Origin: Phocoena phocoena
Taxonomy: Eukaryota; Chordata; Mammalia; Artiodactyla; Phocoenidae
Assembly: GCF_963924675.1 (NCBI RefSeq)
Contig: NC_089238.1
Location: 43,604,879-43,668,878, forward strand
DNA: 64,000 bases
Reading direction: 5' to 3'
Shown: positions 10,255-20,071 of the stretch, one piece after another
How the letters are laid out: each line of letters opens with the position of its first letter
Numbering within the stretch: position 1 is the stretch's first letter
Position numbers and translations under genes: made by a program
Notes under the pieces: model-generated
Told to the model about the DNA's origin: nothing
Databases searched by the model: none
The model's input: only the letters and a program-made list of their open reading frames with translations

Positions 10255-10928
10255 CTAATTTCATTCTTTTACATGTAGCTGTCCAGTTTTCCCAGCATCA
10301 CTTATTGAAGAGACTGTCTTTTCTCCATTGTGTATCCTTACCTCCTTTGTCATAGATTAGTTGACCATGGGTGCGTGGGTTTACCTCTGGGCTTTCTATC
10401 TTGTTCCATTGATCTATGTTTCTGTTTTTGTGCCAGTACCATATTGTCTTGATTACTGTAGCTTTGTAGTATAGTCTGAAGTCAGACAACTTCCTATAGT
10501 GGGAAGAAGAATAAAGCAGAGTTATGAAGCTGGGCAGGCTATAATTTGATTAAACTTGATTTGATATAGCAACAATGAAAAACTTTGGTAGACACAATAA
10601 TTTGTTTTTGTTGTAGAATGTAATATGTATTTGGAAGAGTACATATATACAGTTTAAAGTATAATCGTAAAGCAAACAAGTATGTAAATCACCTCCCAGT
10701 TCAAAGCATGGAATATTGCCCGCCCCTCAGAAACCCCAGTCCCCACTGTGAATTCCTTCTTGATCGTAACCTCCATCTCCAATAGAGGTAGACATTTTCC
10801 TGGGTTTTATGGCAATCGTTTCTTTGCTTTTCTTTAGGGTGTTTTAGTTTGTTTGTTTTGTGTTTTTTCATTTTCATCTGGCTTCATTTTATTTTTATTA
10901 CATTGTAATATTTCACTGTCCAAATAGA

Positions 10929-11291
10929 ATGCAAAGTAGCCTTGTTGATGGTTACATGGTTGCTGCTGTGAACATTCTTATGTGTCCTGTAGACATGCTC
11001 ACAAATTTCTCTCAGGTGGTGCTTCTTGTGCTTGAGAGCTCATCACCACCACCGGGAGAGTTCACAGGTGGCAGGGCCTCACCCTCAGAGTGTCTGATTC
11101 AGTGGAAGTGGAGCGGGATCTGAGAGTTTACACTTCTAACAGGTTTCCAAGTGATGCTGATACTGCCAGCCAGGGCTGGGACAACACTTTGAGAACCACT
11201 ACTTTAAGTTATGGAAAGGGATTTGCTGGATCAAGGGATGTGCATCTTTTCAGCTTTACTAATTAATGCAAAACCATTTTCCAAGGTAGTG
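10929..11291 (+). repeat. Donor copy of a 363-bp local duplication
   Basis: This segment (L1 piece, the whole MER20, L1 piece) recurs at 14011-14373 in the same orientation, offset exactly 3082 bases. My base-by-base comparison finds only two differences, at 11034 (G versus A) and 11275 (C versus T), and no gap. It is taken as the donor because L1 sequence runs unbroken through both of its edges here. Confidence 0.95.
11013..11201. mobile_element. MER20 hAT element inside the older L1
   Basis: AGAGTGTCTGATTCAGTGGA, then ACACTTCTAACAGGTTTCCA, AGTGATGCTGATACTGCCAG and CACTTTGAGAACCACT at the end match MER20 read in the opposite direction to the copy at 3695. Flanking L1 sequence resumes near 11207. 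Confidence 0.8.
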
Positions 11292-11545
11292 TCTTACATT
11301 CCTGCCAGAAGTGTATGTGTTCCATGGTTCTATTACACCCACGCTAACACTTATTATTATCAGACTTCAATTTTTGCGAAGTTGGTGGCTATGGACCTTT
11401 TCTCTCCTTGTGGTTTTGATTTGCATTACCTTAATTCCAGTGAATTGAACATTGATTGGTCATTTCGCTTTCTTTTTTTGTGAAGTGCCTTTTCAAGTCT
11501 TTTGCCCATTTTTCTGTGGATTATCTGTCTGTCTTTTTCTTACCC

Positions 11546-12263
11546 ATATGTCAGGACTATTAATTGAAAAGGCCACAAAAATTTTTTCATGAATTTTTAA
11601 AATGTAAGGAAATCTTAGTATCGTTGAATATCTTCTTTAGTAACAGGAGGAGCAGGTACAGAAGAGACTTCTTTAGATAGCCTCTCTTTTGCAAATGTCT
11701 TGAAAGAAATAAGTTAAGGACGTTTTCTCCAAACAAGCTACTGAATGTAGAGGCAAAACCACATAGAAGAAATATCAGCATTCTTCATACGTTCACTGAA
11801 AATGTGTCTGTAAGCACAAGGCCATCTTTAAACAGTAATAATGCAACTGAAATAGATTATTCAAAGAAAGGAGACCTATTATTGAGGCCAACATGGCCAT
11901 CGACACTTGTTAGCTTGTCTCTGAAGAACGAAATTCTGAGCAGCAAAAGCTTAAAGTGAATGAAATTGTATGCAACTCTCAATCTAATGAAAATGCTTTG
12001 GGCTCTGGGCCAGAGAATAGATTTGGACCACGGATGCAATTTTTTTCAGGGTCTTAAATTTAAATGGCTGAATTATTTTTAAAGTATCATCCTACTCAGT
12101 CTTTTGGAATAGAAATGTGTTCTTTCAATTTAAAAAAAAAAACATCATTTCAACATAAGGATGGAATGCAACATCTTTTTCTAGAAAAGCTGATACTTCA
12201 TTCTAGTGCATGCTCAGCACGGAATAATGATACATATTATAGCCTCCCTCAACCCATGAAAAA
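11546..12263. other. Unassigned sequence with an open, protein-like stretch
   Basis: After the L1 ends, a + strand frame of about 90 codons is open from about 11683 to a TGA near 11959, with no start codon. Adjacent frames continue similar Ser/Asn/Lys-rich reading on both sides (about 11640-11715 and 11960-12056). No family is recognised. An A11 run lies at 12131-12141. It may be the fossil of a disordered coding region or chance. See findings. Confidence 0.3.
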
Positions 12264-12381
12264 CACGCACACACACTCCACACATACAAATGTACACAGA
12301 GACACATTATACACATAGTATGCGCACACACAAAAACACACATACACACACATATATTAAATATACACACGTAACACGCAC
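12264..12381 (+). repeat. Imperfect (CA)n-rich simple repeat
   Basis: A run of CACA and ACAC units with T and G interruptions. It accounts for the His/Thr-rich chance frames on both strands. Confidence 0.85.
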
Positions 12382-12713
12382 ACAGTTTGTGCCTAGAATA
12401 CTTGAAACAAATATGCATGTACATCAATTTAGCATAAAGGGATATGTCTTCCACTCTGAAAATGCTAAATATTGTATCTTGAAAACATTTATAACACTCA
12501 GTTTCTCAACCAAGCAAGAACAAAGGAGCCATTTTAGAATTACTAGTTTGTGTAAAAATTAATTATCTAGGAACTGAAGTTAGTTGCTAGAGAGGGAAAG
12601 TTTACCTCAAATTGTTGTTTATTTTAAGGATGTCATGCCTGGATAATATATAGAGTTGCTTTAAATACAAACATTTGAAAGGAAAGATGTTGTTATGGCC
12701 CACGTGCTCATTC

Positions 12714-12756
12714 ATTCTCTCTGTCTCTCTCTCTGTCTCTCTCTCTCTGTCTTTCT
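12714..12756 (+). repeat. (TCTCTG)n/(CT)n simple repeat
   Basis: An alternating CT tract with periodic CTGT interruptions. No other feature is seen between 12382 and 12811. Confidence 0.8.
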
Positions 12757-12811
12757 TGCTCACTTGGTCTTGCCCTCACTCTCTTACATAAATAAGGTAG
12801 TATTAACAGTA

Positions 12812-12868
12812 TGTATAATTAATACAACATTGTAAATCAACTATACTTCAATAAAATATTTTTTTAAA
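12812..12868 (+). repeat. L1 LINE 3' terminal fragment
   Basis: TACAACATTGTAAATCAACT followed by ATACTTCAATAAAATA is the characteristic last part of cetartiodactyl L1 elements, here only about 57 bp. Confidence 0.65.
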
Positions 12869-14009
12869 ACAACAGTAAGTGTGGATTAATTAAGAGATCT
12901 GCTCAGATGGGAAAGACCACCCCCCCTTCCATAAAAGTCATAATCAAGCTGCTTCCTGAAGCTTGCTTACTGCCCACCCCCATGTACCTCAGGGCTCAGT
13001 GGGTGGCAGTGGCCCAGCTGGTTCCATATGGACGCAGTCATCCCTGACTCTATTCCCAAGGCATTTACCTCCAGACTTCTTGTCCTCGGCCCTGTGCTCA
13101 CAGCTCCAACCTCGATGGGGAGGTGCTGCTAAGGAACACAGGTTCACCTCTGACTTAGGAGCCCACCACTGGCCACGCCCCTTCCTCCAAGACCCTGGCC
13201 ACGAGGAGGGAACCAGACCCCAGTGAGGACTGCATGCTGCCAGCAGGGCCTCATATTCAGGGCGCTTTACTTCTGGGCACTCCATGGACCACTGTGGACC
13301 AGCTCTCTCTTTGAATGTCACAACTCTGGGGCTTGGAATCAAGAGACGAATGACAACCTGTCAGCCTGGGAAGGCCCCCTGGCCAAGGTGCCCTGCTTAC
13401 CAGGACCATCACCAAGAACCTTGGCTGGGAAGCGTAGGACTGCTCACAGGGATGTGGGCCTTCTCACTATACTCTTGGAGGAGACAGGAGAGTGACCCCC
13501 GTGCCACAGTCACAGTGTCTGCCAGCCTTCAGCTGCCTGAAGTATCTCTAATCATGTTCCAAACCCAAGGATCCAACCCTCTTGAAGTCCACGGATCTAA
13601 AGAAGCAGGACAAGTTCATCTGTCCTAAGTTCTCACCTTGTAGGACCTTGCTCTTCTTACCCTTTCACTTTTTCAATTTTCAAGACCTCAAAGTAGTTGG
13701 GGTATGAGACTACCACCTGCCTGCCCATTGCAGAGCTCTGGGGACCTGTTTTAGAACACTGAGATCATCACTAAAGGCTACAATCAGGAGGGTATAATCC
13801 AGAAGGTTCTGAAAGAGCCTGTGTAGGGGTCAGCTTTGGACTTTACATATTCCCCCGAACTTGCCTGTGCCCTGGGAGAGTTCTGAATGGGGTCTTGCAC
13901 CTCTTTCTCTGCAATGTCCTTGAACACATCCTTGCTTATTGACATAACCTGATCTCAGACGGTCATTTCATTTGTGACATCTCTTGATTTATTCACATAT
14001 TTATCTATT
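12869..14009. other. GC-richer unassigned sequence
   Basis: No repeat is recognised. Frames of 87-117 codons overlap on both strands (12963-13226 +, 12989-13342 -, 13284-13628 +), as expected where stop codons are scarce. None has a domain, and no splice-site pair clearly brackets them. An undetected old LTR or untranslated exon cannot be excluded. The last 40 or so bases before 14010 are AT-rich and resemble the start of the old repeat that resumes at 14421. Confidence 0.35.
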
Positions 14010-14010
14010 C

Positions 14011-14373
14011 ATGCAAAGTAGCCTTGTTGATGGTTACATGGTTGCTGCTGTGAACATTCTTATGTGTCCTGTAGACATGCTCACAAATTTCTCTCAGGTG
14101 GTGCTTCTTGTGCTTAAGAGCTCATCACCACCACCGGGAGAGTTCACAGGTGGCAGGGCCTCACCCTCAGAGTGTCTGATTCAGTGGAAGTGGAGCGGGA
14201 TCTGAGAGTTTACACTTCTAACAGGTTTCCAAGTGATGCTGATACTGCCAGCCAGGGCTGGGACAACACTTTGAGAACCACTACTTTAAGTTATGGAAAG
14301 GGATTTGCTGGATCAAGGGATGTGCATCTTTTCAGCTTTACTAATTAATGCAAAACTATTTTCCAAGGTAGTG
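14011..14373 (+). repeat. Derived copy of the 363-bp local duplication
   Basis: It is 361/363 identical to 10929-11291, same orientation. It carries a truncated L1-MER20-L1 mosaic with no L1 sequence beyond either edge, so it cannot be an independent insertion of those elements. Any frame through it copies transposon fossils and encodes nothing. Confidence 0.95.
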
Positions 14374-14375
14374 GA

Positions 14376-14415
14376 ACATGGGTTCGTGCCCCGGTCCGGG
14401 AAGATCCCACATGCC
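14376..14415 (+). repeat. 40-bp internal piece of a CHR SINE
   Basis: Starts ACATGGGTTCGTGCCCC and ends GATCCCACATGCC. It is identical over 40 bp to 15697-15736 within the SINE at 15646. The other three short-form SINEs in the window differ at two or more positions in this interval. It contains the B box but neither the SINE head nor its A-rich tail, so it did not arrive by SINE retrotransposition. Confidence 0.9.
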
Positions 14416-14420
14416 ACATG

Positions 14421-14600
14421 CAAACATTGGTTAAGTGCGCGCTGCTTACCTGACACAGTGCTGAGAATAGGAATCTAAAGGTGAATTAAATATACTCCCT
14501 TCCCTCAAGGAGCTTACAGCTCGCAAGAGGAGACAGATGAGTAAATCAACAATTAGGGAACAAAGTGGCAAGTGCTGTTGGCTCTGGGGGAAGTGGAGAC
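14421..14600 (+). repeat. Ancient interspersed repeat, family not assigned
   Basis: The order TTAAGTGCGCGCTGCTTACC, ACACAGTGCTGAGAATAGGA, CCCTTCCCTCAAGGAGCTTA and GAGGAGACAGATGAGTAAAT is a widespread old mammalian repeat arrangement. Related stretches occur at 20781, 38790 and 51600. I do not assign the family with confidence. Confidence 0.45.
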
Positions 14601-15630
14601 AGAAGCTTCTATATCGGTTATCATGTCCACGCAAGTAGCGTTTGACTACCCACAGTGTCGTGCTCTTGACACCCATCCTTTCTTCCCAAGGTTTCCAGGG
14701 ATAGATCCCTGAGCTAACCAGTTACTCCAGGTCACACCAGTGTGGACCAAGGGTCATGTTGATGTGGGTGGCTTTGACCTCTACCTACAATTGTAGGACC
14801 TCCATACTCACTCAAAATTTCCCCCAGGTGGGAAGTAACCAGGGAGGGGGATGCCACATGTGCTCACATAAGTCCTCTGAGCCTCCACTGGTCTCTGAGT
14901 CCTCTGCCACGTATGTCTCCTTATGGGTGTGCCTCGTCCTGCCACTGTCCAGGCTGCCACAAGGGCACATGGCTGCTGTCCCTACAAAAGTACTGTTTCC
15001 TGTCATTCCCAAAGCTGGTGGCATTGCTGTCTGCCAGTTTCTCCCTGCTGCCCGAGCTGGCGATGTCCCACATCACTGAGCCAGTCACTAGGGGAACCTC
15101 CTGAAACTGGAGCTGATAAGGCCATGAGCACTCGGGCCTACTTCAGGTTGAAATTTCCCAGTTCTACCTTCCCATTTCTACCCTTTGCCATTGCCATCAC
15201 CTGGAAACAACCACACTGCCAACGAAGAATCCCTTTCCTTCACTTTTATTCCACACTTAATCACCTTGATCCCAAATGCTCCTAGCTACCGTGTCCCATC
15301 ACTCAAAAAGGCGTTGTGTGAAAATCATTCTTGAACCTTTCACTTGTCACCAGGACTTAGCCCTGTGTCCTGGGCTTTGGCCTGGAAGAAGGAGGAGAGA
15401 AGGCTCATCTTCACAGCTGGAGGTATCCCATGTCCCAAATCATAGGGTCATCTACCCACCCCTTTGATGACCGTGTCATTCTTGAGTCAAGCTTTATGTG
15501 CCTGACCCTCTCCTTGGGACGAATACTTTTCTAGAAGATTCCTTCATCTACCACTCAAAAATATTCCCAGCACAGCTTTCCACAGCTCTCCATCCCAGAA
15601 GTGTGGGAATCCCTGTGGGATACTGCTCTT
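14601..15630. other. Unassigned sequence
   Basis: GC-moderate sequence with several overlapping chance frames (14756-15079 +, 14923-15285 +, 14812-15024 -). No product, repeat or RNA gene is recognised. Confidence 0.35.
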
Positions 15631-15645
15631 AAATTGTAGAGCTCT

Positions 15646-15846
15646 AGGGCTTCCCTGGTGGCGCAGTGGTTGAGAGTCCGCCTGCCGATGCAGGGGACAT
15701 GGGTTCGTGCCCCGGTCCGGGAAGATCCCACATGCCGTGGAGCGGCTGGGCCCGTGAGTCATGGCCGCTGAGCCTGCGCGTCTGGAGCCTGTGTCCCACA
15801 ACGGGAGAGGCCACAACAGTGAGAGGCCCGCGTGCCACAAAAAAAA
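15646..15846 (+). mobile_element. CHR-type SINE, short young form
   Basis: A complete short CHR SINE with head GGGCTTCCCTGGTGGCGCAG, A box TGGCGCAGTGG, B box GGTTCGTGCCC and an A-rich tail. It lies between 15-bp target-site duplications AAATTGTAGAGCTCT at 15631-15645 and 15847-15861. Its diagnostic ACATGGG and CCCACATGCC match the 40-bp piece at 14376, making it the likely second template of that insertion. Confidence 0.97.
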
Positions 15847-15861
15847 AAATTGTAGAGCTCT

Positions 15862-17914
15862 GTTCATGGACAGACAGTGTTTCCCGGTATTCTTTGGGAT
15901 CCTTCACTTATCAGTTCAGATATTCTCATGTACCCTCTAAAGAAGAGGCAACTTAATAATGGGGAGTCCCCAGAAACCAAGAAGTATCGCAGATCCAGAA
16001 GCACCAACTTTTATTGGACCAATGATACCACTTCCCATTCCCCACAGGGACCAACACATCCAAGGTAGCCTTCATGAGTGACCCACAGAGAAAAAGATCT
16101 AAGAGCCCATGCCCTTTCTCATCACCCTTTCTTTCAAGGGAGGGCAGCCTTGCACGGTGCAGTTACTTCTAAGAGCTCCTGGCCATGAGCGTAGCATTCA
16201 AACCTGGTACTTGAAGGGAGGGGGCTTCACATCCAGCTGAGACTGAGTGCTTAAGGGACTCTAACATCCTGCGCTTCCGTGCATGCCACTTCAGCGGCAA
16301 CTTTTCTGGCTCCTAGAGGGCTTTTCTTTTTAACTAGTTCCAGATAAGTAAGGTAGTTGCTAACAGTTGGATTCTAGATGAGTGAGATGTTGCATAAATC
16401 CAGATTAAACCACTGAACAGACTGTACCCGAAAAGCACATTGTGTTAGATGCTTCTGTGTATCCATTGTGATCTTTTTCTATGCCTATAGAATGATGGAA
16501 TTGCTGAAGCAGAACCCTGATGAAAGCTATTCACCATGTAGCATTTACCATCATATGGAAATGTCAATTCCATCTACCAAAGAGAATATTACAGGCATGT
16601 TCAATATAAAATGCAAATATAATAGCTTTGTGGGCCGGATATGTCAGCTGTGTTTCACTTAAACCTATTACCTTGGCAGATTAAATACAGTTCCAGATCT
16701 TTTGCAAGGAAGATATTCTGATGAAGTTACATCTTATATCAGCTTTTGTGGCTCATCAGTTCAATTGGATACGAGTAGAATGGGAACAAAAATGAGTGCG
16801 GGATAAGACTGAGTGGGACACAGCCATGGAAAAATAGGAGGATCTGCCCCACAGACCTTCCCTACCCACTAAGGAATGTTATTATTGGCTCAAGGATAAA
16901 TCTCAGCAATTTGTAGCAAAGACTTATCTCTTAGGTGATGAAATAGGTGAGGATCCACCAATTCTCACCAGGCCTGCCTCACCACTTCTAAACCTTGCTA
17001 CCTGCTTGGGTAGCCCAACTCAGCTGAGCAGAGGTGGGCCCAGCCTGTGCTGTGATGCTGACTCCAGCTTGGTGCTTCTGTAGCTGTTTGGGGCACCAGC
17101 TCCCTCAGCTGAACTCAACAGTAGTAGACCCCTCTCTCATTTGACCACACACTCCACACTCTGACCGCAGCTTCACCTTTAAACGCATGCATACATCATG
17201 CCTTGTCTTGCTAATGCTGCTGTCCTGCTGCATACAACTTCCCTCTTGAATGCCACAAAATTCCCATCATTTCATGGTGCCACCAAGTTCCTGCAAGGGC
17301 TTCCCCTGGACTGCCCTGTCTCACCTCCCACCCCACACCAATGGAAAGGTTGCTGGCTCCTGGAGCAGCCCACTTTGAGCCACCACTCAATAAGACAGGC
17401 TTGGTGGAAATTAACCATCCCCATACAGTTTGTCCAGCACAGTTCTCTTGTCCCATCATTGCATGATCAGTTCTAAGCTTTGGGGGTTATACATCCAGCA
17501 GCGTTTCCCTGTGGACTTTTCTGAGAGAGCATCTCGCAAATTACTGCAGAGAACTGCAGAGATACTCGATCCTTTTTAAAAAGAGCGTTCCTCTGTAGCT
17601 TCTATGATCCTTTTTGCTTCGTCTTACACTGATATGCAGTGAATGTTATTCCTTGATAACTATTTATATTTGTAGTAAAAAAAAAATGAAGAAATCATGC
17701 TCAATAGCTCCTGCTGTAAAATACTCTACTTGGCTAATGCACAGCAAGCACTGAGTCTTTCTGCCAAAGAAGATAGTAACCCACAGAGCAATGGTTTCTG
17801 GGCTATTGGGGTGAGAAAGGTGGGTGTGGTAGACAGTTGATAGTTGTGGAAAGAAGTTCTAGAAGGGAGATCTGGGCACGCAGGACTTGACTGCATAGTT
17901 GTGAACTGAGCTCC
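15862..17914. other. Long unassigned interval
   Basis: About 2 kb in which I recognise no repeat. Frames at 16468-16662 (+, 64 codons) and 17198-17476 (+, 92 codons) have no recognisable product. Parts of 16.8-17.4 kb feel like decayed coding or LTR-internal sequence, but I have no motif to support that. An A9 run lies near 17680. Confidence 0.35.
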
Positions 17915-18060
17915 AGAGAGCTGGGTTCTCCTTTTGATTCTGTCCCAACTAGCTGTGTGATGCTGTACTGGTTGAATCGTACTCAGCCGATTTTCTCCTC
18001 TACACAATGAGGTGGTTGCCCTAGAAAGGTTTTTCAACTCCAGTCTTCTATGACACCATG
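17915..18060 (+). repeat. MIR-family SINE (MIR3-like)
   Basis: ACTAGCTGTGTGATGCTG, then CCGATTTTCTCCTCTACAC, AATGAGGTGGTTGCCCTAGA and the end CTTCTATGACACCATGA follow the MIR3 order. Confidence 0.65.
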
Positions 18061-18150
18061 AATATGCATTACCCAGAGGTCAGAGCAGATGGTTAGTTAG
18101 GAAGCTAGAAAACTGTAACAAAAGCAACAATTACCACCTTCTATTTTCAT

Positions 18151-18346
18151 AGTGTTTTCTGCTGGACTTTGAGTTCAGCACTTTACATACATGACCTCAT
18201 TTAATCCTCACAGACACTTCTGAAGGTTGGTATCATGCTCTTCACTTCACAGAAGAGGGAACAGGTCTCAGCACCATTACTCAATTTTGTTAGGATCATA
18301 ATAATAAATAACAGAGATTCCAATCCTGCTGTGGAACCAACTCCAC
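18151..18346 (-). repeat. MIR SINE
   Basis: Reverse MIR: AGCACTTTACATACATGACC, then TCATTTAATCCTCACAGACA, CTTCACAGAAGAGGGAACAG, and the head region AGATTCCAATCCTGCTGTGG. Confidence 0.75.
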
Positions 18347-18690
18347 ACTTACTCCTTGTAAGACATAGTAAGAAGTTCCAGGCCGTTCTCTTATCACTCC
18401 CATTATCTGAAATTTTGCCATGCTTCTCTTTTCTTTATACTCTGAATTCTTAATTTATCCCCTTTCCTGGCTTCTCAAATGCATGCCTGTGTCTTTGGCT
18501 TGTGTGAAAGAGTAGCATAGTTTTAGCATAGAGTTCTGCATCCATTCTTTGCACCAAGATGGGGATCAATAAGAAAACAGCAAAAATAAATTTCTAAGCA
18601 GTTGCTTGCAGTATGAAATGTAGATGAAGATATGACCCAGAGAGGCCAAGATTTAGCTCAAAAGAATAGCTTTATAAGACAGTCATGTAA

Positions 18691-19019
18691 GGACTTCCCT
18701 GGTGGTGCAGTGATTAAGAATCTGCCTGCCAATGCAGGGGACACGGGTTCGAGCCCTGGTCCAGGAAGATCCTACATGCCACAGAGCAACTAAGCCCATG
18801 TGCCACAACTATTGAGCCTGTGCTCCAGAGCCCGCGAGCCACAACTACTGAGCCCTTGTGCCACAGCCACTGAAGCCCACACACCTAGAGCCCGCGCTCT
18901 GCAGCGAAGAGTAGCCCCCACTCGCGGCAACTAGAGAAAAGCCCATGCACAGCAACAAAGACCCAGTGCAGCCAAAAATAAATAAATAAAAATAAAATAA
19001 TAAAAATTTAAAAAAAGAG
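18691..19019 (+). mobile_element. CHR-type SINE, long form
   Basis: Head GGACTTCCCTGGTGGTGCAG, a B box matching the canonical form exactly (GGTTCGAGCCC), a body with tandem CCACAACTACTGAGCC-type units (about 18800-18890), and an (AAAT)n-rich tail. A 14-bp perfect target-site duplication AGACAGTCATGTAA lies at 18677-18690 and 19020-19033. Confidence 0.96.
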
Positions 19020-19434
19020 AGACAGTCATGTAAAATCCTCTTCATATGGACAGAGATGCCTAACATGAGTCAATGTTAATTTTGCTGAGGCCATAATAAG
19101 CATCGGGAGGTGGCAGTGGGAGACTTCTCCTAGCTGGTGACAGAGTTTAAATGCTCTCCCAGGCTTTGCATCTCATCACAGCAAACCAATTTTGTTCCTT
19201 TGAGAAAAATGCACCACCCCAACCGCAACAATCAGACAACTTCTAGCAAGTGGCAATTACTTATACGAAGGGTTCCAAGAAAGTGAAGGTGAGGTGACCC
19301 TTTGCCAGTAAGAAGTTTTGCACAAATTAAAGAATGGACTCCAAAGTCAGAACTGTGCTGTGAACAAGGTCATCCTAATCTCTATTTGCAAATAAGCAAA
19401 ACTCTTCTGTTTCATCAATTATATATTAGTAGTA

Positions 19435-20071
19435 CAGTCAGTTGCATTATTCACAGATTCTGTATTTGCAAATTCACCTACTCACTTAAATTTATTTGTA
19501 AATCCTAAATCAATACCTGCAGCACTTTCATAGTAATTGGTGGACATGTACAGAGAGGCAAAATTTTTGAGTCATCTAATATGCACATCCCAACTAAGGC
19601 TGAATGAGGTAACACTCCACCTTGTTTCAACTCTACTGTAAACTAGTGTTCTTTTCACTGTCTATTCAGTGTCCTGTTTTTCACTTATTGTGCTTTTGGT
19701 TCACTGTTTAAAATGGCTTCCAAGCAGAGTGCCAAAGTGCTGTCTTGTGTTCTTAAGCGCCAAAAGGCTGTGATGTGCCTTAGAGAGAAAACGCATGTAC
19801 TAGATCAGCTTCAATCAGGCATGAGTTTCAGTGCTATTGAACATGAGTTCAATGCTAATGATTTAACAATACATATTAAATAAGGTGTCTTTAAACAATA
19901 ACACACATAAAACAAGGTTATGTATTGACCAGTTGACAAAAATACTGTGACCAGAAGCTCAAAGGAACCTAACCCCGTATTTCCCCTAGGAGCAATGGTT
20001 CAGTTTTTGCTAATTCAAATTCTTTGGTGACTTTATAGAACATAAGTACCAAGAATAATAAGAACCAACTG
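19435..20071 (+). mobile_element. Tigger-type (pogo/mariner) DNA transposon, internally deleted
   Basis: The terminal repeats CAGTCAGTTGCATTATTCAC and (reverse of the right end) CAGTTGGTTCTTATTATTC are related, and a TA precedes the left end. The interior follows a Tigger deletion derivative: 5'UTR, the transposase start (see 19713), then the right arm with AACACACATAAAACAAGG and AACCTAACCCCGTATTTCCC. The DDE catalytic domain is missing. Length is about 637 bp. Confidence 0.8.
19713..19883 (+). pseudogene. Tigger transposase N-terminal helix-turn-helix fragment (open)
   Basis: ATG at 19713 begins a 56-codon frame that stays open to TAA at 19881-19883. It starts MASKQSAKVLSC, with later VLDQLQSGMSFSAIEHEFNA, the psq/CENP-B-like helix-turn-helix of Tigger transposases. 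The normal protein is some 500 residues or more, so only the first DNA-binding helices are present. The open frame in such an old element is notable but short enough to be chance. Confidence 0.7.

Larger units (their letters stand above)
8833..10482 (-). mobile_element. 5'-truncated L1 LINE carrying a nested SINE
   Basis: A relatively young L1 inserted in reverse. The poly-A end is the T-rich 8833-8870, followed by the 3'UTR with a (CAC)n run at 8948-8965, then ORF2 sequence up to a truncation point near 10482. A target duplication of about 11 bp is visible (CAGACAGCTTC at 8822-8832, CAGACAACTTC at 10483-10493, one mismatch). ORF2 is frameshifted and is interrupted by a CHR SINE at 10047-10254, so the copy is dead. 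Only the last third or less of ORF2 is present. Confidence 0.9.
10615..11545 (-). mobile_element. Older L1 LINE 3' region, interrupted by MER20
   Basis: Antisense of an old L1. The 3'UTR-like segment is at about 10620-10925. Then comes the ORF2 end with CTGCTGTGAACATTCTTATG near 10961, and after the MER20 interruption GATTTGCTGG near 11220, CCATTTTCCAAGGTAGTG, TACATTCCTGCCAGAAGTGT, TGGTTTTGATTTGCATTACC and TCTTTTGCCCATTTTTCTG near 11500. It carries many stops. The MER20 insertion within the continuous L1 marks this as the original locus of the segment copied to 14.0 kb. Confidence 0.7.
14010..14424 (+). other. Chimeric templated insertion between 8-bp direct repeats
   Basis: CATGCAAA occurs at 14010-14017 and at 14417-14424. 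Between them lies material copied from two neighbouring places: 14011-14373 from 10929-11291, and 14376-14415 from inside a CHR SINE. Removing the insertion joins the left flank to CATGCAAACATTGGTTAAGT, which reads as a continuous old repeat. There is no poly-A tail and no transposon terminus. Copying by template switching during repair is the best inference. Confidence 0.85.

Noticed and set aside
12963..13628. Overlapping frames of 87-117 codons on both strands
   Set aside because: Stop-poor GC-richer DNA explains them. Neither strand is favoured and no domain is visible.
14010..14424. Reading the chimeric insertion as an ordinary retrotransposon
   Set aside because: It has no A-tail, no element terminus and two unrelated local sources. 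The 8-bp direct repeat also matches the donor start, which suits microhomology better.
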